Origin: Paragordius varius
Taxonomy: Eukaryota > Nematomorpha
Length of the DNA: 64,000 nt
Direction of reading: 5' to 3'
Assembly: GCA_964247055.1 (NCBI GenBank)
Contig: OZ176052.1
Location: 6,510,001-6,574,000, forward strand
Shown here one piece after another: positions 21,531-31,913 of the stretch. How positions within the stretch are numbered: the first letter of the stretch is position 1; every line of letters begins with the position of its first letter. Under the pieces are notes generated by a model that was not told the origin of the DNA, made no database searches, and worked only from the letters and a program-made list of their open reading frames with translations. The translations under genes and the position numbers were made by a program.

Positions 21531-22105
21531 ATTTCTATCTATATATAATATAAAGAATTAAAATAAACGAGATATGATCACCAAAGATAATATTTAATTA
21601 GGAAAATAATAATTTCTAATCGTTTTATAATACATGCAATTCATTTTTTTGTATGATAAGTTATAATTTTAAATCAAGTAAAATATTAGGGTAATGAGTT
21701 TATAGGAACCAATAAACGATAAAATTCCAAAATGTTTAATATGTATTTTTTATTATATTTTTGAAAAAAGTTAATTGGAAATACCTGCTTTAATGTAGAT
21801 AGCCCACTATTTAAGGGATGATACCATAAAATAGTTATTTAAATCATAGAATAATTTATTTATGATGTCAACAACATTCTATATACATATATATACGTGG
21901 TAACAAAAAAAGTTAAATAAAAATTCATGGTAATGGATAACATTCCGATTGCTATTGAAACTTTTAAAAGAATTAAATATCAGCTGATTAAAAAGGCAAT
22001 AATTAGCGTACAGGGGTAGCTTCACTTTATATTTATACTTTTAGAGGGTTTAAAAATGTAATTAAAAAAATCCGAGAGGATTTTTGGGATATTGTCATAA
22101 TAGAT

Positions 22106-23169
22106 CAGTGGTAGTCAAACCGCGGCTCTAAAAGTCCATTTTTATAGCTCTGAATTATTCATTCATAATTTTTATCCTACTTAGAGTATTAATATCTGCT
22201 TATGTGTCAAATAGTGCAATATTTTACGGTATTATATAGTGAATGGACATGATAATTATGCTGTCCTATAAAACTTTCGGTGAGTTGTTTTGAGAGATAG
22301 ATCATCATTATCGGATTGAAAAAAAATCAAACGCACATTTTGAATATTATTTTCGATGTTCATACTACAAATATTATTTATTTATAATAAATATTATAAG
22401 TTAAGGGTATATATGTGTCACTATATATGGGTGAATATTTAATTTAAATATAATAGTTAATAACAAAAATATATTATTTTATTTAATCGACCATTACTAA
22501 TAATCCAGACATATACCATTCAGTCAAAAGCAATATTTTTTCAACCAAACCCAACATTTTAAACGCAACATATTTAATTCCGTGTGGATGGAAAATATTA
22601 GGCCTGCTTGATAAAAAAAATGTTGCATTTGCTTGCAGAAATTTTGTTTTTGCTTGAAAAAATATTGCGTTAAGATGAAAAAATGTTGCGTTTGCTTGAA
22701 AAACGTTTGGTTGAAAAGGTTGCTTTTACTGAAAAATGATATATAGGGTTTAAAAGGAACACACTAATGGTTAACTTCTACCCACGAGTAAACCTGTTTG
22801 TTGCCGGTTTATTTTTTTATCACAAACATTTTTTATATGATCTTGCATTATACAAAACGAAATAACCTGAATTAATTTTGTCAAGTTTTCTCATTGTTAA
22901 GTTAGAGTACTGATTTTCGTACGGTAGATTTTAATTATTATAATATTATTATAAAACATCTATTATGCCACCGTGTTATCTCTGATAAAAGACGTTTTTA
23001 TTGGGATTATAGCTGTTATTTCGGAGCTTGCCATACTCTAGAACTGCATTTCACATAAAAATGTCTTTTGCATTGTAACAAAAATTACATGAATAGAAAA
23101 TGTATGACAATAACCTTATAATTTATGTTTACTTTTCTGCGTAACAAGGAGTCAGGCTAGGAACCACTG
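22106..23169. mobile_element. Non-autonomous hAT-like element (possible)
   Basis: The left end CAGTGGTAGTCAAACCGCGG strongly resembles the start of the hAT element at 31914. The right end reads, on the complement, CAGTGGTTCCTAGCCTGAC, another hAT-style terminus. There is no transposase. The flanking octamers (TAATAGAT and ATACAATT) do not match, so the two termini could belong to different insertions. A family D palindrome (22512-22744) is nested inside. Confidence 0.5.
22512..22744. repeat. Palindromic MITE family D, longer copy
   Basis: It begins TATACCATTCAGTCAAAAGC and ends with the mirrored GAAAAATGATATA. The unit TTTTTCAACCAAACCCAACA and its complement (AATGTTGCGTTTGCTTGAAA, TTTGGTTGAAAAGG) recur several times inside, so this copy is longer and more repetitive than the one at 10777. 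It is nested in the possible hAT element. Confidence 0.7.
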
Positions 23170-23785
23170 ATACAATTTAAATTAATACACCATGCCAAAA
23201 AAATCTTCAAACATTGAGTTATAAAATGCGATATGCCTAACATAAATAAAGAACATTCATTTTGAAAGTTTGAATTTGGGGCCATTTACCCTAAAAAGTT
23301 TTTCTTTGTTGGCAAAATTGCGAAACATATCATAAATTTTAAGCAGTTAAATATAAATAAAATTGGAATCGAAAAAGTTTTTACAAAATTCAAATATTAC
23401 CTAAAGTTATCATCGATACGCTTAAAATCGTAAAAATACATTTAATTTATTAACACTTGTAGAATATCCATACATTTTATTAATACTTACCTATGTATAC
23501 TGACTTACGTTTTTCTTCTCATTAATATCCTTTCAAATAAACAGCAAATTCATGTTATTTTATAAAATTTAACAGTTTATTTTTAGAAAGTTACCCAAGC
23601 ATACTCTTTTCTATATAATATTATATATTTATGATTAATTATATGCTAGAAAATGTACATATTCACCAAAATTGAGGAAACATGCAAACGCTTTATCTAT
23701 AAATAATTTATGTGCACCCACACACCTCGGATATACTAAGTCAATATATATCTGTACTGCTATTTCCAACAATTTTTTTCCTCAC

Positions 23786-25232
23786 ATGTTTAAATTAACC
23801 AAATTATCGACCAAAGATTGCTTGTTTCAAACTAACAAGTTCCTGAGCTTTTATCAACTGACAAGTCAAACGCGATTCGGAAATTTTTTCCTTTATGCTA
23901 ATGTAACGTTGCTAATTATCGGCGTGCTTGGAAACATAATATATTTTTTGTGTGTCTCCAAATTAAACCGTCGATCTCATTTTTTTATATACATTTATTG
24001 TTTAGTCTTTTGGGATGTGTTGAGTCTTTTCTTCCGAATATATTGGCCCATAATTGCTTACAGCTCCAAAATTATAATACTGTCCTTTCCGGAGGCATTT
24101 ATGATAAACAAAGTTTGTTACTTTATAAACGAACTCACAAACGGGAACATTAATTTTATTACAGTGGCTATCGTGATTGATAGATTATTCGCAATTTATA
24201 AACCTCAATTTTATCGAAATCATATAAATCGCAAAAGAGTTCTCATTATCGTGATACTAATTGCCATATTTGGGGGCATTTTAGCTAGTCCCTTTCTCTT
24301 TAAAATCAATACTGTGGCAATGTGTGGCCCTAAAAACCTTATAGATACAGTTGGCCAAAATTTCACGCCTGTATGCAAACGTATAAGATTGCGATACCTA
24401 AAATTTATGGATATCAACAATGCGACAGAGTACAGATTCTCTTATTGGCCAAGCAAAACGTGGAATTCCTTTTTGTGCCCTAACAATGAAACTGTTTATT
24501 ATTTTGGTGTTTTGAGCCAAATTTGGACTTTACAGTTTAGCAACTTTTTCGTTATTATGGCGTATTTAATACCCATCATTTTGATTGTATTTGGAAACAT
24601 ACAAGTTTACATACTTTTAAAGCGAAAAAAACGGTACTTTAATTTAACAATCCTTATAAATAAGGCATAAAAATTTTCAATTTGAAAGGCAAAATATCAA
24701 ATATTTGCCCTATCGATATAAATCTAAAAATGTATATCGTTTGTTTTTAACCATTTAAATGTTATTTAACCATTATAGGATTGTACATTCATCAATATCA
24801 AGCAATGAAACGGCAATGGGTAATATTAAGGACTCAACCTTGGTCAATGTCATGGATATTAGTTTTCTTATTAATCGCTATTACAATCATAAAAAGCAAC
24901 GAAATTTGGGTATCGAAAAATCCCAGCCAAGTGCACTCAATACCGTATTTAGTAATACGGTTTTGAATAGGAAGGCTTTTACGCTGAAAAATTACCATAG
25001 GAATCAGGAGTATTTTCTTTTGATAAAAGCACAAAGCCTTGCCGTTCTGTTATGCAATGGGCCTTGGGTAATTTTTGCTCTTTGTCGTTCCTGGAATTTT
25101 ATAATGAGTGAGAGCTGGTCCCATAAAGTGGCTTGGATGGTATTATACCTTTTGAAGCATTTGTATGCCATTGCAAGTGTCTACATTAATATTTTCCTTG
25201 ATCCCGACGTAAGAAAGGTCTTAAAACATTAA
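23786..25232 (+). CDS. Rhodopsin-type (class A) GPCR, two exons
   Basis: Exons 23786-24633 and 24779-25232 join in phase 2 across a 145-nt intron, giving 433 residues. Seven hydrophobic segments are visible, roughly at residues 33-57, 67-90, 110-133, 149-169, 253-277, 366-386 and 400-423. TM1 has the GVLGN motif. TM3 ends in DRLFAIYKP, the family's DRY position. Cys residues in the TM3 region and the large second extracellular loop could form the usual disulfide. TM6 has CNGPW where CWxP is typical, and TM7 has LDPDVRK in place of NPxxY. These departures fit a divergent peptide-type receptor; the ligand cannot be told. The second extracellular loop is long. The first in-frame ATG is 23786. 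Several AATAAA hexamers lie near 25300. Confidence 0.85.
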
Positions 25233-25743
25233 ATGATGCAATTCATATCTGTATATACTTTAGATTTTGTATTATTTCTATATATAGTTCATTGATGAAA
25301 AATAAATAAATAAATATTAGTCCCTAAATTTTATTTAAATAAATTATTATTCGTAATATATATCTAAAGAAATTATATTATTCATATAAATAAAATTATA
25401 CTGGTTCGATATAGTTAGTACCATATTTCATATAACGTTAAAAAAACACTTTGGGTTATACAGTCTGTAATTGGTGAGAATTTTTTTAGATATGTGATTT
25501 ATTTACTTTTTCTCGCTTAAATTATACTGTTAGAATACAGTGGCCGGTATTTAATTTACGATGGGCTAAAAATAAATTATTCAAGCAATTCATGATTAAT
25601 TATATATTATCGCACGTTTTTTACCTGAGAAGGGGTTCAAAAAATGAGCGATTACATTCGGCGCATTGTTATATAAATTGAAAGTACCCATTAATGGCCA
25701 TACATTTTTCTCGAAAAATTTTCTAATTGTTCAATTCTCTATT

Positions 25744-25747
<4 letters not shown>
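25233..25747. other. GPCR 3' flank
   Basis: AT-rich sequence holding clustered AATAAA hexamers near 25300-25315, probably the polyadenylation region of the receptor gene. Nothing else was recognised. Confidence 0.4.

Positions 25748-25812
<65 letters not shown>
25748..25812. repeat. (TA)n microsatellite, about 65 bp
   Basis: A long uninterrupted TA run sits immediately left of the family A element that begins at 25818. Any open frames through it are Tyr-Ile dipeptide artefacts. Confidence 0.97.
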
Positions 25813-25817
<5 letters not shown>

Positions 25818-26444
25818 TATACCATTTGCACTTCAAGAGTGTCCTTGAACACTTTAAGTTGGCCCTCAAACATTTCAAGTTGGTCCTTGAACAATTCAAG
25901 TTGGTCCTTTAACTTTTTTGGTTCGTTTTTAACATTTATCAATCAAATCGTAAATCATTCATCTATTTTATCGTTTTAAGCTATTTTCTATTCATGAATT
26001 TGCAATCAATAACAACTTTTAATCATTGAGAAACTGTATATCTTCTTTAATTTCTTTAAATAATTTTGGTTATTCATAAGATTTTAACACCTAATTAAAA
26101 AATATATAAGTTTTCTGGGTTATTATTTACAATTTTTTATTAAAAACATTTAAATGGTAATAATTTTGTAAATTTGGAAAAAATTAGTTTGAAATAAAAA
26201 TATGATTCTTGAATAAAAAATTTTATGTTTAAATGAATAAATATATAATAAATAAAGAAAATTAGGTTAAAAAATAATAAAATAAAAAAATACATGCAAA
26301 AGTTATGGTTAAATCAAAATTTAAAAATTTTAAGGATCAACTTGAAATGTTCAAGGACCAACTTGAATTGTTCAAGGACCAACTTGTAGTGTTCAAGGAC
26401 ACTCTTGAAATGTTCAAGGACACTCTTGAAGTGCAAATGGTATA
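25818..26444. repeat. Foldback/MITE family A, copy 2 (complete)
   Basis: Intact inverted ends, TATACCATTTGCACTTCAAG and the mirrored GAAGTGCAAATGGTATA. Each end holds several tandem copies of a motif combining TCAAGTTGGTCCTTGAAC. The AT-rich core shares ATATATAAGTTTTCTGGGTT with the copy at 60961. No coding capacity. Confidence 0.9.
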
Positions 26445-27079
26445 GTGCATTATAAAATTATATTAAGAATGACATTTTAAACTATCTGGGATTTTATTTA
26501 CACGACCAGTGGAATTCATTGATGATGTTAAAAATGTGATTTTGCAGAAGAGCGGCTTAACACACGAGCTAATTTAAAATTGGACCTGCCATGATTTTAG
26601 CATTGATAAAGTAATTATATAATTCTTTAATTAAATTTCATACGGTCCTACGTTTTAGGAAAATTAGCTAATAAGCACAATTTTCTTTAAACGCGGGTGT
26701 CATATGATTGAGTTCATGAGTTTAAAAAGCGTTTAACTTAAATTTTTTCTTTATCCGGGAAATCAAACACCATGATTTATATTTATAGACTATAGTTTCC
26801 CTTTTTGTATGATCGATTATTTTACATCAACTGGAACTCTACCCATTGACTAATAAAAAATTCTCAACATCATTCCCTTCATAAGGCAAATACGCAACAT
26901 TCTTTATTTGCTATCATATTTTCAGAAATAAAGAATAGCGGCTAAACACAGGGGCTAATCCAGAAAAAGTAAATATCTATGCGCACAATAATGATAAAAA
27001 ACATTTTATTAAATTTGAGAGCTTTGCCGTTTTCCGGAATTTCAAACACACGAATCTTGGGCACATGTATTATCTAGAA
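26445..27079. other. Intergenic, no gene seen
   Basis: AT-rich sequence between a family A element and a hAT MITE. No exon with support and no repeat family named here was recognised. Confidence 0.35.
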
Positions 27080-27285
27080 CAGGGCCGACCCACACGCAGC
27101 CCTCCAAAACTTTGTGTGCGAACGAGAAAAAATTTGAATCCATAATTGCAATAACATCAATAGTAAGAAGGAGAAAAATGTTCCATTCCGTTTTCACCTT
27201 GAATGCCCTCATATATTTCGAATGTGGCTCGTCGTAATTTTTGAGCTAAAAATGCTCACAAAGCAAATTGTGTTGGAGATCCCTG
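27080..27285. mobile_element. hAT-type MITE with perfect 8-bp target duplication
   Basis: The element starts CAGGGCCGACCCACACGC; its right end complement starts CAGGGATCTCCAACAC. It is flanked on both sides by ATCTAGAA (27072-27079 and 27286-27293), an exact 8-bp target duplication as expected for hAT transposition. At 206 bp it has no transposase. The intact duplication suggests a fairly recent insertion. Confidence 0.88.
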
Positions 27286-27660
27286 ATCTAGAACTTACAT
27301 AGGGTGAGGTGAACACACAGGGGTAGTTCATTGTTTGGCCACCCTCAGTCTATTCATAATTGATTATATTTTTAATCGAATTATGGGCCCACTATTATTA
27401 CGAAAAATTTCTAAAACCAACACATGTTGAAAAAATAGATATTTTTACTTAATAAAAATATTTTTTAAAAACGGCTTTAAAAACGGTCAATGTTTTAATC
27501 ATCAAAACCCTGCCCCTTTATTCTTATTCATTATAAAATAAGATGTTTTTGTAATAAAACGATAAATGATTATACAGAGTAAATAGAATACCCGGATAAA
27601 AATGTATGGCATAATGATGCAGAATTTCATCTTTTTTGGAACATGTGGCTCTATTAATTC

Positions 27661-27906
27661 CATATTATACACATTAAATAATTTTTTTAGGATAAGAATT
27701 AAATAATTTAATTCCATTATTATTATACCAAAATCGGGGCATTAAATATTATGGTGAAATCAGAGGCGCAGCTTGCATTTCTGCATATTATACACATTAA
27801 ATAATTTTTTTAGGATAAGAATTAAATAATTTAATTCCATTATTATTATACCAAAATCGGGGCATTAAATATTATGGTGAAATCAGAGGCGCAGCTTGCA
27901 TTTCTG
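27661..27906. repeat. Exact tandem duplication, 123-bp unit x2
   Basis: 27661-27783 and 27784-27906 appear identical base for base by eye. The duplicated unit includes the first 23 bp of the hAT MITE that begins at 27884 and the target sequence to its left, so the duplication postdates that insertion. A very recent event or an assembly artefact are both possible. Confidence 0.92.
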
Positions 27907-28138
27907 GCGCCCGCTGCATGAGCCTGTGATAGCGCCCCCCCTCCATGCGACTCCTTGCATTGTAAAAAAGCCAAAGTTAAACCGTGGTCATGGCCACTCA
28001 TAAATGGGTAATTTTTTATGTATTATTTGAAATTATAACTTTTAAATTAATATAAAAAATTTTTTAAAATCTGGCGCCCCTTCAACTATTGCGGCGGGTG
28101 CATTAACCCCCATTTCCTATCCTTTGGCTAAGCCTCTG
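27884..28138. mobile_element. hAT-type MITE with perfect 8-bp target duplication
   Basis: The left end is CAGAGGCGCAGC; the right end complement is CAGAGGCTTAGCC. The flanks are GGTGAAAT at 27876-27883 and GGTGAAAT at 28139-28146. It is 255 bp and relatively GC-rich inside (GGCGCCCGC, GCGCCCCCCC) compared with the host DNA. It has no transposase. Confidence 0.9.
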
Positions 28139-28149
28139 GGTGAAATATA

Positions 28150-28640
28150 TATTTACTGATAGAAAACGTACTAGGCTTATCGTGCTTTTGGTTTGTCCTT
28201 ACGTGTCATATAAGAATAATCACTGTAGTAACTGCTCCATATCAGAAAATGGCAGAATTTGCGCACATTTGTTAAATAAAGTTTATATACTGAAAGTTAA
28301 ATGCTTCATTCCAATATATCACTAAAACTTACTATAAACTACATGTAAAAATAAAACAATTTTTTAAAAATTATAATTTTTTATATGTTCGCTCCAAAAA
28401 TTCCAAATTTTTTCGCAATTTCAAATGGGCTTCAGTTAAATTAAACACAAAATAGCCGATATTGAATGATAAAAATATAAATAAATTATTCAAAATATTT
28501 TAAAAAATGTATAATATTAAAAATTTATTTCAAAATTTCGCTGAAACGTTTTTCATATTCTTTTGAGGCATGATTGAAACGGTATGAAAACATTCTCCTA
28601 TTTAAAAAACACTTTTTCTATATACTGATGATGCTAAACA
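28150..28640. repeat. Foldback family B, single-arm fragment
   Basis: The left arm of family B is recognisable from GTGCTTTTGGTTTGTCC and AACTGCTCCATATCAGAAAA through ACACTTTTTCTATATA. The mirrored arm is absent, so this is half an element. It directly abuts the hAT MITE's right duplication. Confidence 0.75.
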
Positions 28641-29261
28641 TATAAGGTTTGTTTGTATTAAAATTTTGATTTGAAATATAAATATATTTAGCTAAATTTT
28701 GTAGGCGAAAATATATTATTAGAATTCTGATGCTTTATAAATGTCGATAATCATCGAATTAGTTTTTACTCAAATCATGCCACAAATAGTATGAAGCACA
28801 CTTAAGTGTTATTTTACTTTCATATATATATATATCAGCATATTCTTTTTACGACCAGATTTCGAACGCAATCAAACTTTGTTCACCTTTTAAAAATCTA
28901 ATACTTTTAATAATTTTTTAAATTCTGGAAAAACGAATTGGGATTATCCAAAACCGATGCGAAATGTTTTGTGATGAGGATATTTTATAATATTTGATAA
29001 AATATGTAAAAAGAATGCAATATTTAATTTGGATATCACAAACATTTATATTTATTGAAATCGCCTTAGGGTATGAAACCCCAATAAAAAGGAAATGTAA
29101 AAAATTGGCAAATAAATTGCACAATGATCACCTCCAAATGTTATTATAATTTTAGATAATATATTTGATACTGTTTACTTTTAGATTGCCATCTAAATTT
29201 TGGTCGTTAGATCTTACAAAACATTCCAATATACACCTTTTTATTTAATATATTTAACATT

Positions 29262-29832
29262 CCGATTCAAACTGGGGTATCATACCCCACATTAAATTTA
29301 AGTTAGGATTTATAAAAAACTACTGAAGGAAACGGTCCCAATTTAAATTTATGCTTCTATCCTAATAAAAATTATATAAATATGCCAAAATATCCAAATA
29401 AAATTTTGTTTTGAAAAAAAAGTTCTCTGTCCTAGTTCGACGCCATTTTTATTTTACAAAAATTTTGCAAAATATCGTCTTCATTTAAATTTAAGGGTAA
29501 AATTAATTCAAATCTTTTATTTAAATTACATCTAACAATGATAGATATAGAAAGAGCGGGTTATTTTATATTATTTTTTAATTTTACCATTGCACACATG
29601 TCACGTTGACTAAATTTTTACTTTTCGGTTTTAGCTTAAAATAAATAATATCAAGTATATTTGAATAAATTTTTTTATATATTTTGGTTAATTAATGTTA
29701 TATAAGTGCAAAATTTGCCATGGTTTTGAATCCTTCCATATTTCATAAATAATTTAATTTTATACAGGCCTAGGGTATTTAACTACTTCAATTTGAGTCG
29801 AAGGACTAAAATGGATGTGTTGCATCCAAGTG
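29262..29832. repeat. Dispersed repeat G, copy 1
   Basis: Landmarks are AAAAACTACTGAAGGAAACG near the left end, TTCGACGCCATTTTTATTTT in the middle, and GCATCCAAGTGTTAATAAAC at the right. The same order is found at 49735-50293, and the reverse complement at 57058-57535. No coding frame; element class unknown. Confidence 0.75.
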
Positions 29833-30182
29833 TTAATAAACAAGTTTTAGTCAAAATATTTTAGCAGTATAAAATGAGGCTTTGATTTTTTTAAATAAAT
29901 CAAAAAGTATTTATAATTTAAAAGGTAATTATTTACGAGTATAATATTAAATTTTTTATCAATGGTAAATCCCATAATTTTTGGAAAAGATTATGATTAT
30001 AATTATGAGGTGGCTATAGTATATTGGCTATTTATAGTAAGCATTAAAATTTTGTGTCTATATTTTAAGACTCTGCTCATATTTGAAAAAATAATGCTAA
30101 ATTTAATTTTTTCCAGACCCTAAAAAAACTTTCCAAATTTAACATCTTGGTAATCTTTTCTGGTAGTAGCTCCGTTTAATTC

Positions 30183-30692
30183 ATGGAAACCAAAGTAAAA
30201 CCCCCTCCAGAGAAGTTGAAACAATTACAGGAACAAGTTAGAATTGGAGGCAAGGTTTATAAAATACCTATTAAATTAGGGAACAGCTCGCCGAAAAAAG
30301 AAAGCTCATAAAGTTGTACAAACAAACGATAAAAAACTCCAATCATCATTGAATAAAATGCCCGTCAGTACGATTCCTGGAATTGAAGAGGTATTTTATA
30401 ATTTACTTTAGGTTAATATGATAAAAAATGATGGAACTTTTATACATTTTAATAATCCTAAAGTTCAGGCTTCTTTAGCCTCTAATACTTTTGCTATAAC
30501 TGGACACGGTGAAATTAAAAGTACAATATTCTTAATAATAAGATTTTACCGATTGTATGCCCATGGGTGACCAATATTTTGATAAAAAAGACAAACCTGA
30601 AAGTATAACGTTTTTATAATATTTAAGATAAAGATGATGAAATTCCAGAATTAGTTGAAAATTTTGACACTTATTTAAAACAAGAAACTTAA
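30183..30692 (+). CDS. BTF3: NAC-beta subunit / BTF3, with four ultrashort introns
   Basis: The beta subunit of the nascent polypeptide-associated complex, which binds ribosomes and emerging chains. Exons: 30183-30254, 30280-30390, 30412-30520, 30543-30602 and 30628-30692, giving 138 residues. The four introns are 25, 21, 22 and 25 nt; each begins GT, ends AG, and removal keeps the frame. Family motifs: [19 protein letters not shown], the ribosome-binding basic stretch, [32 protein letters not shown], and the tail ELVENFD. The protein is shorter than human BTF3 (about 160): the segment after the NAC beta-barrel, usually with an NQLGxDSL-like motif, is reduced or replaced by a divergent stretch. 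An AATAAA 47 nt after the stop (30739) favours a live gene rather than a processed copy, which would also lack introns. Confidence 0.88.
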
Positions 30693-30738
30693 ACTTGTTG
30701 CAATGTTACATGATTTTTTTTGATGTCCAATCAATATA

Positions 30739-30744
30739 AATAAA
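30739..30744 (+). terminator. Polyadenylation signal of BTF3
   Basis: Canonical AATAAA located 47 nt downstream of the BTF3 stop codon. Confidence 0.6.
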
Positions 30745-31724
30745 GTTGATTTTATTATATCTTAAATCACTTAATTTAGTATAATTTTACGAATCTAGGT
30801 TTTCTTGTTGCAAATTGTTATGTTTAAAGTATATAATTCATTTATAGTGCGGCTCATACAAAGAATATATAATTTTTTTTATTTGCATATGCTTATCTCT
30901 ATTCAGGTTTTTCCCATTGTTCCTTCTTCAATTTTTTCTCCTTATTTTATTATAAATTATTAATTTTTATTAAAAAAAATCAGAACAACGATTGTTTTAG
31001 GATAAGTTACTTTAAATACCATTATATGTAAATATTGTTTACTTTGCAAAATTCACAAGGTTGTTAAATATGAATGGGCCTATTTGCGCTAATTGCTTCA
31101 AAACCAATGTTACTTTCTATTAATAATTGGTTTTAATCCTAAGGGCCATGTGAACGAGCCTATATTCAAGCTCATTCACCTGGATTATATGAAGAAACAT
31201 ATGTTTGAGGGAGGTGATTGAGTTTTTGAGGCGGGATTAAATAATCTTACTATTGGATGCTACTCAAGATTTTTGTTATTTCATTTTGATCAAAATATTT
31301 ATTTTTAAAAATAGTTAAATGGGAATCGTCTTTTTTTTAAAAAAATACAAATTCCATTTGAATGTTTAAGAATTCATTAAAATTATGACGAGATTTAAAG
31401 CTTCAATAGCAAATTAAATAGAAAAAGTATTATAATAATATCAAGAAACAAGTAAAGGGTGGAGCGTCTGAAAATTGTCGACTATCTGCCAGTCGAGGCA
31501 TTTTTACTCACCTGTAACGCATTTAAGCTTCACAGCGGTAAGTTATGTGAAAATCTTACCCATACATATATTTATATATATAAATAGAAATTTTTTCAAT
31601 TACCATCAAAAAAATTACTCGCTATAAAAAACATACTATTCTTGTAACACTATAATATTTAAATACGCATTTTAATATATATATAGATATATATATACTG
31701 TGAAAAAATTTATAACAAAATATT
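30745..31724. other. Intergenic, no gene seen
   Basis: About 1 kb of AT-rich sequence. A short GC-richer patch at 31455-31545 shares TTGTCGACTA with the right end of repeat E, too little to call a copy. No exons recognised. Confidence 0.35.
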
Positions 31725-31905
31725 TTTTTCATGAGATAGCTTATGACCAGCGTATTCATTTGCCGTAAACTTAATTTTTAAAATATTGAGTGAAAATTGA
31801 AATTGGGCAAAAAGTTATTAAGTATAATTCAAATAAATAATGATAAAATTTGAGATATTATGGTTGATTATTATTTTGGGAGATATTTTCTATATATAAT
31901 ATACA
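31725..31905 (+). repeat. Left member of an inverted repeat pair (partner 37250-37395)
   Basis: TTCATGAGATAGCTTATGAC and TAATGATAAAATTTGAGATA, with ATTATGGTTGATTATTATTT further on, recur as reverse complement at 37250-37395. The two flank about 5.4 kb of mixed repeats. They may be the ends of one larger element or two opposed copies of a smaller one. Confidence 0.7.
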
Positions 31906-31913
31906 GTATAGAG

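Noticed and set aside
21928-22105. Possible plus-strand exon pair with a 29-nt intron (peptide starting MVMDNIPIAIETFK)
   Set aside because: The frame can be extended only by assuming an ultrashort intron, and it ends at a transposon tip. There is no family match, so the AT-rich codon content could be chance.
25666-25912. Overlapping frames rich in Tyr-Ile dipeptides
   Set aside because: They are translations of the (TA)n run and the end of a family A MITE.
30183-30692. BTF3 locus as a processed pseudogene with random small insertions
   Set aside because: All four interruptions begin GT and end AG and keep the frame exactly, and the same intron sizes occur in the intact PSMD11 gene. A processed copy would have no introns.
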